64,000 nucleotides of DNA from Cornus controversa. Lineage: Eukaryota; Streptophyta; Magnoliopsida; Cornales; Cornaceae. The notes beneath the pieces are model-generated. The model ran no database searches, was not told the DNA's origin, and worked only from the letters and a program-made list of their open reading frames with translations. Positions 1 to 10,754 of the stretch are shown here, piece by piece. The position numbers and the translations under genes are program-made. The stretch spans positions 53,436,270 through 53,500,269 of the forward strand of contig CM048846.1 of the NCBI GenBank assembly GCA_026545225.1. Direction: 5' to 3'. Numbering within the stretch: position 1 is the stretch's first letter; every line of letters starts with the position of its first letter.

Positions 1-1
1 A

Positions 2-199
2 GGTTTCATGGACATGGATGTTTTCAGTGTGACCTTCACAGTGTCCTTCCTAATTGCATTTTTAGGAGTTGTTGCAGTTCTCTACATAAATCCTTATTGG
101 AGAAGAACATGGTTTCACACCATCGAAGTTTATGGGACCTCTTCCTATTATTTTGTTCTCGACTGCTTTCTCAACTTGTGCAACAAAAGAGGTGTGTAG
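2..199 (+). CDS. possible last exon of an unrecognised membrane protein (partial)
   Basis: An open frame enters from the left edge and ends at a TAG at 197-199. It encodes a strongly hydrophobic stretch (roughly residues 9-30, of the type FTVSFLIAFLGVVAVLY) that looks like one transmembrane helix, followed by a basic, aromatic tail. An AATAAA-like signal lies about 95 bases downstream (near 296). I do not recognise the family. It could be the final exon of a plus-strand membrane protein gene, or a chance frame, because only 66 codons are visible and no splice acceptor can be seen inside the window. The start at position 8 is simply the first Met; a true exon would begin further left. Confidence 0.25.
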   Translation, partial: GFMDMDVFSVTFTVSFLIAFLGVVAVLYINPYWRRTWFHTIEVYGTSSYYFVLDCFLNLCNKRGV

Positions 200-350
200 A
201 CCATGTATTATTTTTTTGTCTTCTTAGTTATATATGTAATGTGCCGTTAAGGATCCTCTTGCTTTGTATTCCAATATAGCTATTACTATTTCAGAAATAA
301 ATGCACTGTTTTAAACCATCAATCTCATGTCCATTATTACTATTTAAGCC
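200..350. other. 3' flank up to the CACTA insertion
   Basis: Ordinary AT-rich sequence with an AATAAA-like hexamer near 296. The last three bases, GCC (348-350), are one copy of the target-site duplication of the adjacent CACTA element. No gene is seen. Confidence 0.5.
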
Positions 351-879
351 CACTACAAGAAAGTAGGGATGTAGTGGCCAAATTTTAGTGGCGGCTATAA
401 AAAATTCGCCACCTAAAACTTTTGAATTCACGTGGCCCCTCCCTCTGTCTCATTGTCATTACCACCCCTTTCATTTCTCTCTCTCTTTCTCTCTTCGGAC
501 TAAAATTGGGAAAGTTGGACCCCTCTCTCTCTCTTCCACAAATACACGATTTCATTACTCTCACTCTCTCACCTTCACTTTCTTTCACCCTCACCCTCAC
601 CCTCACCCTCTCTACAATTCATCCTAATTTTGTCTCAGACTGAAAATCTAACGATCATAGATCTTCCATTTATGCCTTTTTCACTATCGATTTTCTCTCT
701 CGATCTCCATAAATTTACTTATCATGAATGCAATTGATCGATTGTTTGAATTTGGATTGTCATTTCTACTTCTCTCACTGTCGATTTCTCTCTCTAAGAT
801 CTCTATGATTTACTTCTCTGATTACAATTGGTCGATTCTTTGAGTTTGGATTCGATCTTGCGTAGAGAGAGAATTAAGA

Positions 880-1130
880 GTTCTGGTTGTTCGGTGAATC
901 GATGTGTTTGACTCGGTACAACGAGGAATAAAGGTGTCCTCTACTTCTTCACCACGGTCATGGCTTCTGCGAGGAGTGTCTCTGTCGATCGGATGTTCTC
1001 GGCGTCCTCAGACACCACTCTATCGGGCCTTAGATGTCGCCACTTCTCCGTCGTCTAACACCACCCTGTGGTGCCGCCACATCTCCGTCATAGGCAACTT
1101 TGTGTAGGCCCTCCGCAAAAACTATGCATC
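880..1130 (+). other. GC-richer island inside the CACTA element
   Basis: A stretch of clearly higher GC than its surroundings, including an open frame from 904 to 1107. The peptide is Ser/Arg-rich and matches no family I know. It may be captured host sequence or the element's promoter/5' region; I do not call a gene here. Confidence 0.25.
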
Positions 1131-2487
1131 CCTGGCTTTAATCTACTCTCCCTTGAACTCGTTCTCGGCCTATTGAGTATGTGAATGGAATATTTTTTAT
1201 TTTCTCCATTTCTTCCAATTTTTTATAATCAAACAAATATTTATGCATGTGTGCCCTATTTTATTTTTATTGACAAAAATATTTATATAAATTTTTTGTT
1301 GTTGGTGCCGAGTAAAGTTTTGAAAGCCTATGCAAATGAGAGAACGGAGATTAAACATGGTTAGCCAACTAATAGAATTATGAGTTTTATGTCATAGTAG
1401 AGATTACTTTTTCTATATATTAGTCAGTACTTACTTTCATCTTTGAGGCCATAAATTGCTAAAATACTTGCAATGTTGATTCATTAAAACTGATGCAATT
1501 TTTCATGACAACTTTGATGAAAATAGTAAACTGAGGACATGGAAACTCTCATTATACAACAGTCTTACCTGATCATACTAAAAACTGACCAATTAAGTCC
1601 TCTCTGCCATTGACAAATGGGATTATAGAATTTATAGGTAATAATGTTATTGTTTATAAGGAATGATGACAATATGAGTATAATTTAGGCTGTGTGGTAA
1701 ATTACCTAGAGCCTTTTCAATTTCACACTTCATAATATACAAATACTGATGAAAAAAGAATGGGGTTAGATTAGACCATACCCTAGTATCTACGGATTCA
1801 GATTATAATCAACTATTGTTAATGGGAATATGTATTGGCAATTCTATAGTTTATGGTAGGCTTTGGTTAATCACTAATGTACTTAATTGGAAACGTTGTT
1901 ACTTGGCACACCTCGGCTGTAATTGGTATATAACTTGCTTCACTCTTTTACTATTTTATGAGTATGATAGTATTTTCTTGTAAGAGCAATTCTACTATGA
2001 GGACTCACACTCGTGAACTCTAACCTTTTCACAGTAGTTTCTTCCTTCTTGTAAATGGCTTGCAGTGGTAGCAATTTCAGGAACCATACCATGATTGGTA
2101 CAAATTGTTGGCTTATTCTTCATAGCAAAGTCTGCAAGATATTTGGTGTGTTTGATTTTTACTTCTACATCTTTCTAACAAATTTTATTTGGTATTAGAT
2201 CCATCTTACGCGTTGCCGCGGTTTATCAAAACAATTTTGACAATAGATTAATGTTTCTCTTCTTCAGGGGAATTCTTTGAACTTATGTCAATCTGTTTAA
2301 TTTGTTTGCCTTAATTGGCCTAGCTTCTTAAATTTAGCTTTATACCCATTTCTGGCAGGCCTCCCTAGTTTCGGGTCACTCATTGTAAGTTAGGCTTTAA
2401 TTTATTCTAGTTACGCAAGTGGTAAAGAAGCGACTTTAGTAATGATTTATTCGAGTAATTAACTGAGCAAAACTAGTTTGAGGAATG

Positions 2488-2514
2488 AATATATATATAT
2501 ATATATATATATAT
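2488..2514. repeat. (AT)n microsatellite
   Basis: Uninterrupted AT dinucleotide run inside the CACTA element. Confidence 0.85.
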
Positions 2515-2917
2515 TCCATTATATTTGGAAGACGGCCGCTTTTGATGGTTCGATTGTGAAGGCCTTTTTGTTTGTATTTGGAGTATAAGTTCTTAATGTT
2601 TATGTTGTTGGTGGATCATAGTAGTTGTAAACACAGAGTAGCAGAATTTTATCATAAATCCATTGCAGGCATGCTATGTTGATTCAAAAGAGAATGAGAA
2701 TTGATTATGTTTCAGAACATTTTTGCTAATTGTTATAAATGTTGGCAAGACTAATTACATTTTGATGTGAAAACATTACACTGGCTAAGCTCACAATGAC
2801 TATCTTCATTGTCTTTTTTACTTAAAAGTTTGTGTTAATATGTATTCATATTTTTACTGAAAATATCATAATTCATTTTTTTACCACCCAAGCTTTACAA
2901 GATTGAATTTTTTGTAG

Positions 2918-2976
2918 GAAGATGACTATGATATGAATGTTGATATTGCAACATCTACTACTCAAGCTCCTGCAAA
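2918..2976 (+). other. exon-like scrap, possibly captured
   Basis: A short open segment preceded by a T-rich tract ending in TTTGTAG and followed by GTACTC, so it looks like a 59-bp exon with acceptor and donor. It reads an acidic peptide beginning EDDYDMNVDIATS. It may be a remnant of a gene carried by the CACTA element, or chance. Confidence 0.2.
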
Positions 2977-4865
2977 GTACTCTTTTCATGAGCTCGAGAT
3001 TTATTGTTACTTGCATGTAATGATATTTTTAATTGATCAGAAGCGTACAATGAGGTATGAAATTATAAGATCATTTCAAGGTATTGCATATTTTTTACAA
3101 AACTAGTAATGTTTAATAAATTGTTCTTGAGCTTACGTTTGTTGTTGTCTACCTGTACTTCAGACAAAAGCTTGTTCCTCAGCAAGCATGGTTTTTCTAA
3201 AGAACCTGAATGGAAAAAGATTGATGTTCTAGCATCCTGGTTCTATTTCTATTACTCTCTGAGCTATGGATGAACTTACTGGTGATTAAGCCCGAGGCAG
3301 CATAGGTAAATCCCGTTAAACTGATTGATTATGAGTATCAGTTTGCTTTTTTTTCAGAAATTTATTATTATAGTTGTGCTCATTTAGTTTTTGCTTTGAA
3401 ATCTTCTTCTACTCTCTTATTCAATTTTTTAAAGTTCTGTTTTTATTTCAGAGCTCACTGCTTATATATATTTCTCTTATGATTGCTACAATGAACTACT
3501 AAGCTAGTTATTGAGAAAAGAAAAAAAATGCGTATAAATGTGAAACTGAACACACTTAAATTTCATTATAGTAAGTGCATTTAGCTAATTCTTGTCCATA
3601 GGTGCTCTTATCATTTGGCCATTTGGGAACTATAGTTTATTTATTGAGAAGAGTTCTCAATGTTGAAACTCTGGCAAAAATTAAACCTTGAGTCATGGGT
3701 TTCTTATGAGTTAAAGCAATTTTTATAAGGATATGTAGTTATGCAGTGTTGCGATAGAATACTTAAAAAAGGGTTGTAACAAAAGTTTGATGGGATGAAT
3801 CACGCAAGATAGAGAAATAAGTCACTCGAGAGAGAGAGATGTTGCACCATTCTTGCTCTATGTTAGGGTGAGACGTCTTTTGATACCTTGATCTAGTTCT
3901 GCCACACTTGACGAAGTCTATGTTTGCTTACTTCAGTGAATTTGTAGGTCAGGCTTTAAGTCATTTGTGTGTGTAGATGTATCAGTTCTTGCATACATGC
4001 CCCTACTAGTGTAGTTTCCCGTCTGCATCAAATTGTTTGTGAGTTTAAATGGGTCAAACTTGCCATCATTAAGTACAAGGGGACAGGGAAATGATGTTAT
4101 ATGTGTGAGCTCTGTTGCTTTATTTTCCTTCTCCCACCCCTTTAGAATTGGGTTGCATCAATGATTAAATTCTTTTTGATTATGTTGAGATTCAAGTTGT
4201 TTTTTCTTCAATTTTGGGTTTTGCAGCTAAAATTTAGTGATGTTGAAATTTATGGGTTTAGTTTAGTGTGTGAAGTTTTAATAGGATTCAAATTTCATGA
4301 GATACATGTCAAGATGCCCGCCCCTGCAACATGCTTGCTAAAAGTCTTAATTACTTTAATTATTATTTTTGCATAATTAATAATTATGAAATTTATGTTC
4401 TTGCTGAGCCCATGCATGTGTGAGCATGCTTTTCGATTACGCAAGAAGTGACACTCTCCAATTATGGTGCATGTTTTTAGGAAGTAAAGACCACATCTCT
4501 TTGAATTCAATGTTCTCTCCAATTATGTTGCATGTTTTTTTAGAAATAATTGATGCAAGATTTCTAAAAAATTATCAATGTTAGTTTTTAATTTCCTCTC
4601 ATTTTTTATTTACAGGTTTCACATAAAGAGGAGTGGTACTTGCAATATTATTAAACAAGTGTATAAATTTTTATACGTGATGATGTATTATGAATATATT
4701 TTTATTTTAAAATAGTTGATGTAATTAATATTTTATTTTAGTTTGTTGTTGGATTTTATTTATTCATGGACGGTATTAATTTTGGAATGGAATAATACTT
4801 GGGAGAGGGGGAAAACAGTTTTTTGTTAGATTAGACAACTTTTTTAAAAAAAATAGTTGAGGCTT

Positions 4866-5130
4866 TTAGCGGCGGTTATGACTGCCGCTATAGGAAAAAT
4901 TCCTTTCATTTAAAACCTAAGATATAGCGGCGGTTATAGATGCCGCTATAAGTAAAATTTCTTTCCTTTGAAATCGAATATTTAGCGGCGGTATTGCTTG
5001 CTGCTATAGATAAGAAACCTATCCCGGCTGGACTTTTTGCGGCTGATGAGGAAGCCGCCACTATGCTACCGCAAGAAGATATAGCGGCGGGGTTTGACAC
5101 TTTTAGCGGCGGATTTGACCGCCACTAAAG
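4866..5130. repeat. 3' subterminal hairpin repeats of the CACTA element
   Basis: About five repeats spaced 50-60 bp apart, each of the form TAGCGGCGGT-n-TGCCGCTATA (near 4868, 4926, 4983, 5039 and 5082-5127). Each is self-complementary and could fold into a short hairpin. In CACTA elements such subterminal motifs are transposase binding sites. A weaker matching set lies at the left end (about 380-420). Confidence 0.75.
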
Positions 5131-5151
5131 GCTATTTTTGTTGTAGTGGCC

Positions 5152-5669
5152 GCACAATGATTTCCATCACAACAATACAGCCTTCAAACCCGAAGGTAAT
5201 AATGCGGGGAGAGTTTAGTAAATTTATTTAAAAAACAAGTGTTGAGATATATATAATAATTTAGTACAAAATTTATCCATTCAAATTATGCAATATGATT
5301 CTTAACTCTTATTTTGTTTGTTAATCATAAAATTTTACAAAGAAAAGTTAATAACTCCATTTTTTGTATATATAAAAATATAATTTGTTATTTTTATATT
5401 GCCGTATACTACCGTATTCATATCTGTTTTTTTTAGATTTGTCGTATCGCCGTTACTGGTATCGTTTCGTACCCGTATCCATATACATGCTTCCTAGCAT
5501 ATAAATGTTAGAGAAATCCCTTAAAACCTAAACTTTCAATTGAAACATGTAGCTGTTTTTCAACATGTTCATTGACGAACTATATCATCCTCTTTTCTTC
5601 AGACAAACTCATCAAGAATGCTTGGATTATTTCTACATTCAACAATTAGTTATTTAAACTTCCCTTTAG
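5152..5669. other. intergenic host DNA between two insertions
   Basis: AT-rich DNA that continued directly into 18374 before the gypsy insertion. No gene is visible. The last bases before the LTR, GGTTT (5670-5674), are the target duplication shared with 18369-18373. Confidence 0.5.
5400..5497 (+). mobile_element. diverged end of a GTGTC-type MITE
   Basis: The stretch ending in ATGCTTCCTAG, with repeated CGTATC/CGTACCCGTATCC words, resembles the reverse complement of the left end of the element at 22349-22804. It looks like an old, partial third copy of that family. The left boundary is not visible. Confidence 0.35.
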
Positions 5670-5674
5670 GTTTT

Positions 5675-6859
5675 GTTTGTAGTAGGTTCTGTTAAACTGA
5701 AGTCAAACTTTCCACGATGATGGTTGCCAGAGAGCGGGTCCCGGTGGGAGTCCAAGCTGTCACAGAGGAGCCCACTGTTCTATGTGGATTGTAAGAAGAG
5801 GGGAGGGATTTGATAGGAAAAAGAGGAAATCTGGGGTGTACTGGAGATTGTTTAAGAAAAAAAAGGTTCTTTTTTTTCTGTCCTTCTGTCCCGATCTCCA
5901 TTCTCTATATTTCTCTCATTATTTATACGCAAAAAAGTCTTTTCTCACCAATGGTCGAGGTTTCGCGGTGCTAAATATCTGTGGTAAATATCTGTGGGTC
6001 AAGGGTGGAGATTATACTTGTCAGAAAAGGGTATTCGCTCACCTCACCTGGTTATCTTCTTTCCTATGTGACAGGCCAATCCATGATGCAAGGTCCTCAT
6101 CCTAGCTAGAAATGAGGTCCGTCACGGATTTAGTGTACCTTGGCCTCCAGCCTCCGAACCCAAGCCCTTGGTTCCCATAAGGCAGTGATCCGAGCTCTTA
6201 CCCCCCATAGGAGCGCGGAGTGCCACGAAGTTTATCCGTAGGAAGGAACCCCTCGTAAAAGAGGTTTATCCGTAGAGAGGAACTCCTCGTAAAAGATGGA
6301 GGTTGATCCGTAGAGAGGACCTCCGCGAGGTTTTATCCGTAGAGAGGAGTACCTCCTCGCTTTAGGGAAATTGATCCGGAGAGAGGATTTCCCGTGATGT
6401 TTATCCGTAGAGAGGAACTCATCACCATCCGAGCCTTATCCGAATGCAAGGAAAGAGACTCGTTTGAGGTTTATCCGTAGAGAGGAACTCCTCGTAAGGT
6501 TTTATCCGTAGAGAGGAATGCCTCCTTGCAAAACGGAGGTTGATCCGTAGAGAGGACCTCCGCGAAGTGTCATCAGTAGAGAATGACTCGTCAAAGAAAG
6601 GCGATCACACCTCGGAGGCGTGCCCTTCATAATGAGAGAAGGAGCTCGATTTAAAATCCTCTATCCGAGGAAGCGCTCGATGGAGACTTTCCTCCGGAGG
6701 AGTTCGATTATAATCCCCTTATTTGAGAAGGAGCTCGGTGGTCCCATTGCCACGTGGAATTGCTGAGGGAGCTCGAAATGGAGGAAAAGTCAAAGTGAGC
6801 CCATTGCCACGTGGACTTGCGTGGCAGTCCCTGGATAGCATGAATGGGCCCTACCAACA
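5675..6859 (-). repeat. 3' LTR of the Tat element (left copy)
   Basis: 1185-bp LTR with TG...CA ends. It contains the hairpin array at 6229-6590, a G-rich tail with repeated GAGCTCG words, and the polypurine tract of the element immediately to its right. It is near-identical to 17193-18368. Confidence 0.9.
6229..6590 (-). repeat. tandem hairpin array in the 3' LTR
   Basis: About nine units of 29-40 bp share a core close to TTATCCGTAGAGAGGA. The core is flanked in most units by complementary arms that differ between units: GGAGGT/ACCTCC (6298-6303 with 6319-6324), GCGAGG/CCTCGC (6325-6330 with 6355-6360), GGGAAAT/ATTTCCC (6365-6371 with 6387-6393), GTGATG/CATCAC (6394-6399 with 6420-6425) and CGGAGGT/ACCTCCG (6534-6540 with 6556-6562). 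So the loop is constant while stems vary but remain self-complementary. Confidence 0.85.
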
Positions 6860-6873
6860 ATTAGCCCCCTTGT
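6860..6873 (-). promoter_or_regulatory. polypurine tract of the Tat element
   Basis: On the minus strand the sequence next to the 3' LTR reads CAAGGGGGCTAAT, a purine-rich run at the position expected for plus-strand DNA priming. Confidence 0.7.
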
Positions 6874-7141
6874 GCGAGGTCCTACGTGTAGGTCCTCGTA
6901 CACAACTCGGAATGCGAGCTTGAACCCCTTTCTGCCAAAGTATCCCGTGTAACTATCTCGAGGTGTCCCCTCGACTTCCTCGAAAACTGTAAAGTCGCTG
7001 ACCTTTCAAATCGTCATTAATGACTGACAATGATTCAGGCAGCCTTTTGGCGCTTCGTATTTCATGTTTTGCGACGGTTCAACGCCTCGAAATTTGGAGC
7101 CTTGCGTCGCTTCGGTGTCCTGTCGATCAAAATTCTGCCTA

Positions 7142-7149
7142 CTATAAAT
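7142..7149 (+). promoter_or_regulatory. TATA box of the antisense gene
   Basis: CTATAAAT followed by GGGGGACTTAG lies about 120 bases upstream of the ATG at 7266, in a clear promoter position for the plus-strand gene inside the Tat element. The preceding 280 bases separate it from the LTR, so this gene probably has its own promoter. Confidence 0.55.
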
Positions 7150-7265
7150 GGGGGACTTAGAAAATTTTTATTTTTCACATTTCTCTTGCCTTACATATCT
7201 AAGTTTCCAGAGCAGACCTTGAATTTTTATTGTAATTCTCCTTTGCTTCCGAACTCATTCAAGAC

Positions 7266-9113
7266 ATGTCGAAGGCTAGCTCTCATGATGTCCCCGAGGT
7301 ACCCCCTCTCGAAGAATGGAGAACAGCCCCATTCTTTGGCTCTGAAGACCTTTTCTGGGAACAAACCAAGTCCCTAACTGACGCAAACGAGCTGGTGGGC
7401 GAGCCCCTCACCATAGACTCAGGGCCTCCTGTTATGGAAGGCCCTCGACTTCCCTCCGATTCCATCCTTCGACTTAGGATCGAGCGAGGAGATTTTCCTT
7501 ACTCGTTTTTGTACCTCCCCATTCCCACCACTGCTTGCATAGGGTGGGAAGAATGGACAGATTTCATCTTCTCCATCCCTGCCTATGAAACACGCTTAAA
7601 GAACGCAGGGATCTTCGAGGCCATTGCAGGCACTCGAAGCCTTACGATAAACAGAGATACAGCGGGTCTCCAGGTCCTTCTCTCGAGGTGGAGCACTCAC
7701 TCTCATACTTTTGTCACCTCTTGGGGTGAATTTGCTCCTACCCTCGAATATGTTAATGTCCTCATGAGACTTAACATTTTTGGCACAACTGACCCCTCAA
7801 CCTGGACTTTCTCCGAGGTCGAGGAGAGACGTGTGGCAGCTCTTCGAGCGGAAATCCAAGCTGCCGGTAAGTTGGCAACTCGCTTCAACAAGAAATGCGA
7901 GGTGGTTCATGAGTCCCCACCTGAAACTGGAGGGAAATGCACTTGGGTTTCTCTGCTCCGTCATTTTTTTAGAGACTTTTCTCACAATGATACAAGTAAA
8001 TGGGTGTCTGGGCCTCAGAGTGAAAGTCCTTTACGTTTGGCAGCCTACATCCTTTCTTGGCTGTCTCGCTCTGTTTTCCCAGGACCTCCCGAAGACACTC
8101 CGAGCCCTGACCTTGTCCCGCTCGCGGTGAAACTCTCTCGAGGAGTGCACCTTCCTCTTGCCCCTCTATTCTTGGGCACCCTCTACCATGCCTTAGACAA
8201 TTTTCATACATGCCACGAGCAGAGTATGGCCAGGCTTCATGTTGCTTGGTTTGGTTCAGTCACCTTCCTCCAAATGTTCATGTATGAACATTTCCCCCCG
8301 TACGCTCCTCGAATGAACCCTGGAAGTGGTGGCCATCGCTCAGCTAGGTGGAATAAAGTAGCCACTCCTCGGAAGAAATTTTCACAATTTATTGACAACG
8401 AGCGCCACTTCAGAGCTCGAGTTATCACTGGTCCTCCCCCGCCTTTTTACAGCCTAACTGTTGGCCAAGTTTTTAGAGGAACTGACCTGTATTCCAATGC
8501 GGCCCTTACCAATTTAGCATTCATTGTGCCAGGGTACCTACCAGGCTTCGCCTCTCCAGAAGCAACAATTAGCACCATTTACCGCCCTGACCGGGTAGCT
8601 CGCCAATTTGGCTATGATCAAACTATCCCCAGGGGCCATAGCGAGTTTGAGGTCCAAAACTTCTCATCTGCCATAGCTCGGTTCTTAGAACCTCAAGTCG
8701 AGCTCTTGGTACGAAATCGAATGGAATTGGTGGTGCCCTCAAGTACGAGGAGAGGACTATGGGCAATGGGATCGAGGGCCTACTGGCGAGGCGTGTTAGA
8801 CAGATTCCAAATCTTCATTACCAGTGAGGTTCCTCAGCGCCCAGTTCCTGTCTTGCAAAGGAATTCTATCTTCCGCAATAGGGCGGATCCAGCTTTTCGA
8901 GGGCATCTATGCACAACTCAAGGGCTCTTGCCTTTGGGCCACACTTCCTCTCAGCCAGACATAATCACAAGTGCTCCCACTAATGTGGTTATTCCGAGAA
9001 GCTCCGTGCCGCCAAAAGGCCCTGTAGCTCCTCGAGTGGGTAGGAGCAAACGAGGAGCTGAAGCCAATGTTGCCTCATTTGTCCCTGCTTCTGGACTCTC
9101 CAAGAAGGCTAAG
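7266..9113 (+). CDS. plant mobile domain protein carried antisense in the Tat element, exon 1
   Basis: An open frame of 616 codons on the strand opposite to gag-pol. Residues about 125-185 read RWSTHSHTFVTSWGEF...TLEYVNVLMRLNIFG, which matches the hallmark of the plant mobile domain (PMD, also called aminotransferase-like plant mobile domain): a WR/H-THTF-WGE-TLEDV-LGLP-type motif. PMD proteins occur in host MAIN/MAIL-type genes and repeatedly inside plant transposons; their molecular role in retroelements is not known. The C-terminal end of this exon is basic (KRGAEANV...SKKAKVK), a likely nuclear localisation signal. A donor GT follows at 9114 in phase 0. The gene lies between pol and the 3' LTR, tail-to-tail with pol, a known arrangement in Retand/Tat relatives. 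This part looks whole. Confidence 0.75.
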
Positions 9114-9211
9114 GTAAAATAACTTCAACTAACTGAAAACCAACTTCCCTTATTTTATCTGAAAACGAGTTTAAAAAAAAAAAAAAAACTTTGTATGTTC
9201 TGACCTTTCAG
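9114..9211 (+). other. putative intron 1 of the antisense gene
   Basis: Starts GTAAAATAAC and ends TGACCTTTCAG, with a long A-run before the acceptor. It keeps phase 0 between the open segments on both sides. GT-AG ends, AT-richness and frame retention support an intron of 98 bp. Confidence 0.65.
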
Positions 9212-9551
9212 GTCACTCACTCAGCCCCCCCTTTAATTGACCCCTTGGAGTCTCCTCCTCCTCCTCGAGTATCTGAAGCGATTTCAGGAGTTCAAATCCC
9301 TCCCCTCTCGAGCTTACCTCCTGAAAGTGGCCTGGAGGTGCCTCAGGATGACTTAAACACCTTGGGGGCGTTATCAAATCCTCCTGACCAAACTCTGGGC
9401 TTATTGGATGAGCTCGCTCCTATTCCGAGCGCAGGGGTGTCCGTTAGCCTTTCGAGGCATGGCAGGGGTAAAGAGCTTGCTCATGTGCAGACGTCTCTTC
9501 GAGACGAATCAGACAATGAGGCTAGTCCATCTCCATTAAGCCTTGGCAGAG
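9212..9551 (+). CDS. antisense plant mobile domain gene, exon 2
   Basis: A 340-bp open segment in frame with exon 1 across the GT-AG intron. It encodes a Pro/Ser/Leu-rich, low-complexity acidic region (starting VTHSAPPLIDPLESPPPP) without a recognisable domain, probably a disordered linker between the PMD and the coiled-coil tail. It ends AGAG before GTAAAAGCC, a donor in phase 1. Confidence 0.6.
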
Positions 9552-9630
9552 GTAAAAGCCATTATAAATTTTTGCCCTTGTCATCAAGATGTATTAACTC
9601 TTTTTTTTTAACATTCCCCTTTGCTTTCAG
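9552..9630 (+). other. putative intron 2 of the antisense gene
   Basis: 79 bp, GTAAAAGCC to TTGCTTTCAG, with a T-rich tract before the acceptor. Phase 1 is maintained on both sides. Confidence 0.65.
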
Positions 9631-10754
9631 AAGATAGAGATGTCCCTTTTGAGGGACTTGTTGGAGACTCACTGTCACCCCGTGAAAATTCAGCTCGAGC
9701 TGAGGAAGGTGAAAGGGGGGCCCTTAACAGACCTACCGCAGAAATTCGAACCAGTGCAGAGGAGGAACAAGGCTCTTTTCAATCTCTGGAATCAGAGGAC
9801 ACAAATAGTAAAAGGGATGAAAGCCCAAGCATTGAAATTCTGGGCCTCCAATCCAGGGTCACCGAGGAGGTGCTTCAGCCCCCTACTTATGATCCTCTAA
9901 CGAGCCCTCCAGCTATTCCTGCAACCACTTCGAACGCAGGCGCCACAGCCTCGCTTCCAAAGTCTCCTCCCAGGCGCCGCATTCTCCTCAGGCCTTCTGG
10001 ACAACTGTTCTCCTCTGCTCCTCAAACCTTTGGGACTATCACTACTCCTCGTCCCATTGGAGCAATGGTGAGTCCCAGGTTGGGTAGGAATGTAGGTCCT
10101 CGCCCAGTTGGATTGACCTTGACACCAAGGCCTTCCCTCGCACTTTCCATTCCTTCAGCCTCAGCTTCAATTTCCATTTTTGTACCTGAAGATAATCCCC
10201 TCGAGCCTACAAATTCTCTAAGTGTTGAGGCCTCATTGGAACCATGGGGGGGTGCCCTCGTTACGCCTTCTCGTGCTCTACTCCTTGCCCAAATGAAAGA
10301 TGACCACCCGGAGACTTTCGACGATTTGGACTCTGATGCAGAATTTTTAGTCTTTGTATATAACAAATTGTGCCGAGGAGTCTTACTTCTTCGTCAGGCT
10401 TTGTCCAAACATCTCGACGCCTCGGATTTCGACCAACTTGATGGTATCGTTCGGGTTCTCGAACGGGCTCAAGTAAAAATAGAATGGTTGAAACAAGGGC
10501 TCGAAAAGGTGAAAAAGTACGAGCAAAGAGAAGTTGAACTGAGGCACCTGCGTGACTTACGCGATGAACTTGGCGATAAAGAGACCCTCCTTAAGGTCAA
10601 AGAGTTGAAGTTGAAAGAGCTCGAGCTAAGGGTTAGAAATTATAAAGCTGAGGTCGAGAAGGACCAAGCTGACATCCAGCAGTTGAAGCTCGACATTGAT
10701 GCTGTGATGGCCAGAATGGGGCCTGCCGAGATGTCTCCTACAGACCTTCCCTAG
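9631..10754 (+). CDS. antisense plant mobile domain gene, exon 3 (coiled-coil tail)
   Basis: About 374 codons ending at a TAG at 10752-10754. The first two thirds are Ser/Pro-rich and low in complexity, including PPRRRILLRPSGQ. The last 110 residues (from about VLERAQVKIEWLKQGLEKV) are a highly charged heptad-rich coiled coil (KVKELKLKELELRVRNY), suggesting dimerisation. A GT-AG intron joins it in phase to the preceding segment. The stop lies about 295 bp from the end of the convergent pol region, so transcripts of the two strands would run towards each other. No transposase or capsid domain is present. It looks whole. Confidence 0.6.

Larger units (their letters stand above)
351..5148. mobile_element. 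non-autonomous CACTA (En/Spm-type) DNA transposon, 4.8 kb
   Basis: The element begins CACTACAAGAAA at 351 and ends TTTGTTGTAGTG at 5148, which is the inverted complement of the start apart from one base. It is flanked by identical 3-bp duplications GCC (348-350 and 5149-5151). CACTA ends plus a 3-bp duplication define the CACTA superfamily. Both ends carry subterminal repeats rich in TAGCGGCGG/CCGCCGCTA words, normally the binding sites for the element's own transposase. No long reading frame resembling a CACTA transposase is present, so the copy must depend on a transposase made elsewhere. The interior is mostly AT-rich, with a GC-richer island near 880-1130 and a few exon-like scraps that may be captured host sequence. 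Confidence 0.9.

Noticed and set aside
388-643. Frames of 73-79 codons at the left end of the CACTA element
   Set aside because: Translations of CT-rich and CCCTCA-repeat DNA; low complexity, both strands open.
6229-6590. Regularly spaced palindromic repeats resembling a CRISPR array
   Set aside because: Plant nuclear DNA, no unique spacers of constant length, located inside an LTR and duplicated with it. Treated as an LTR hairpin array.
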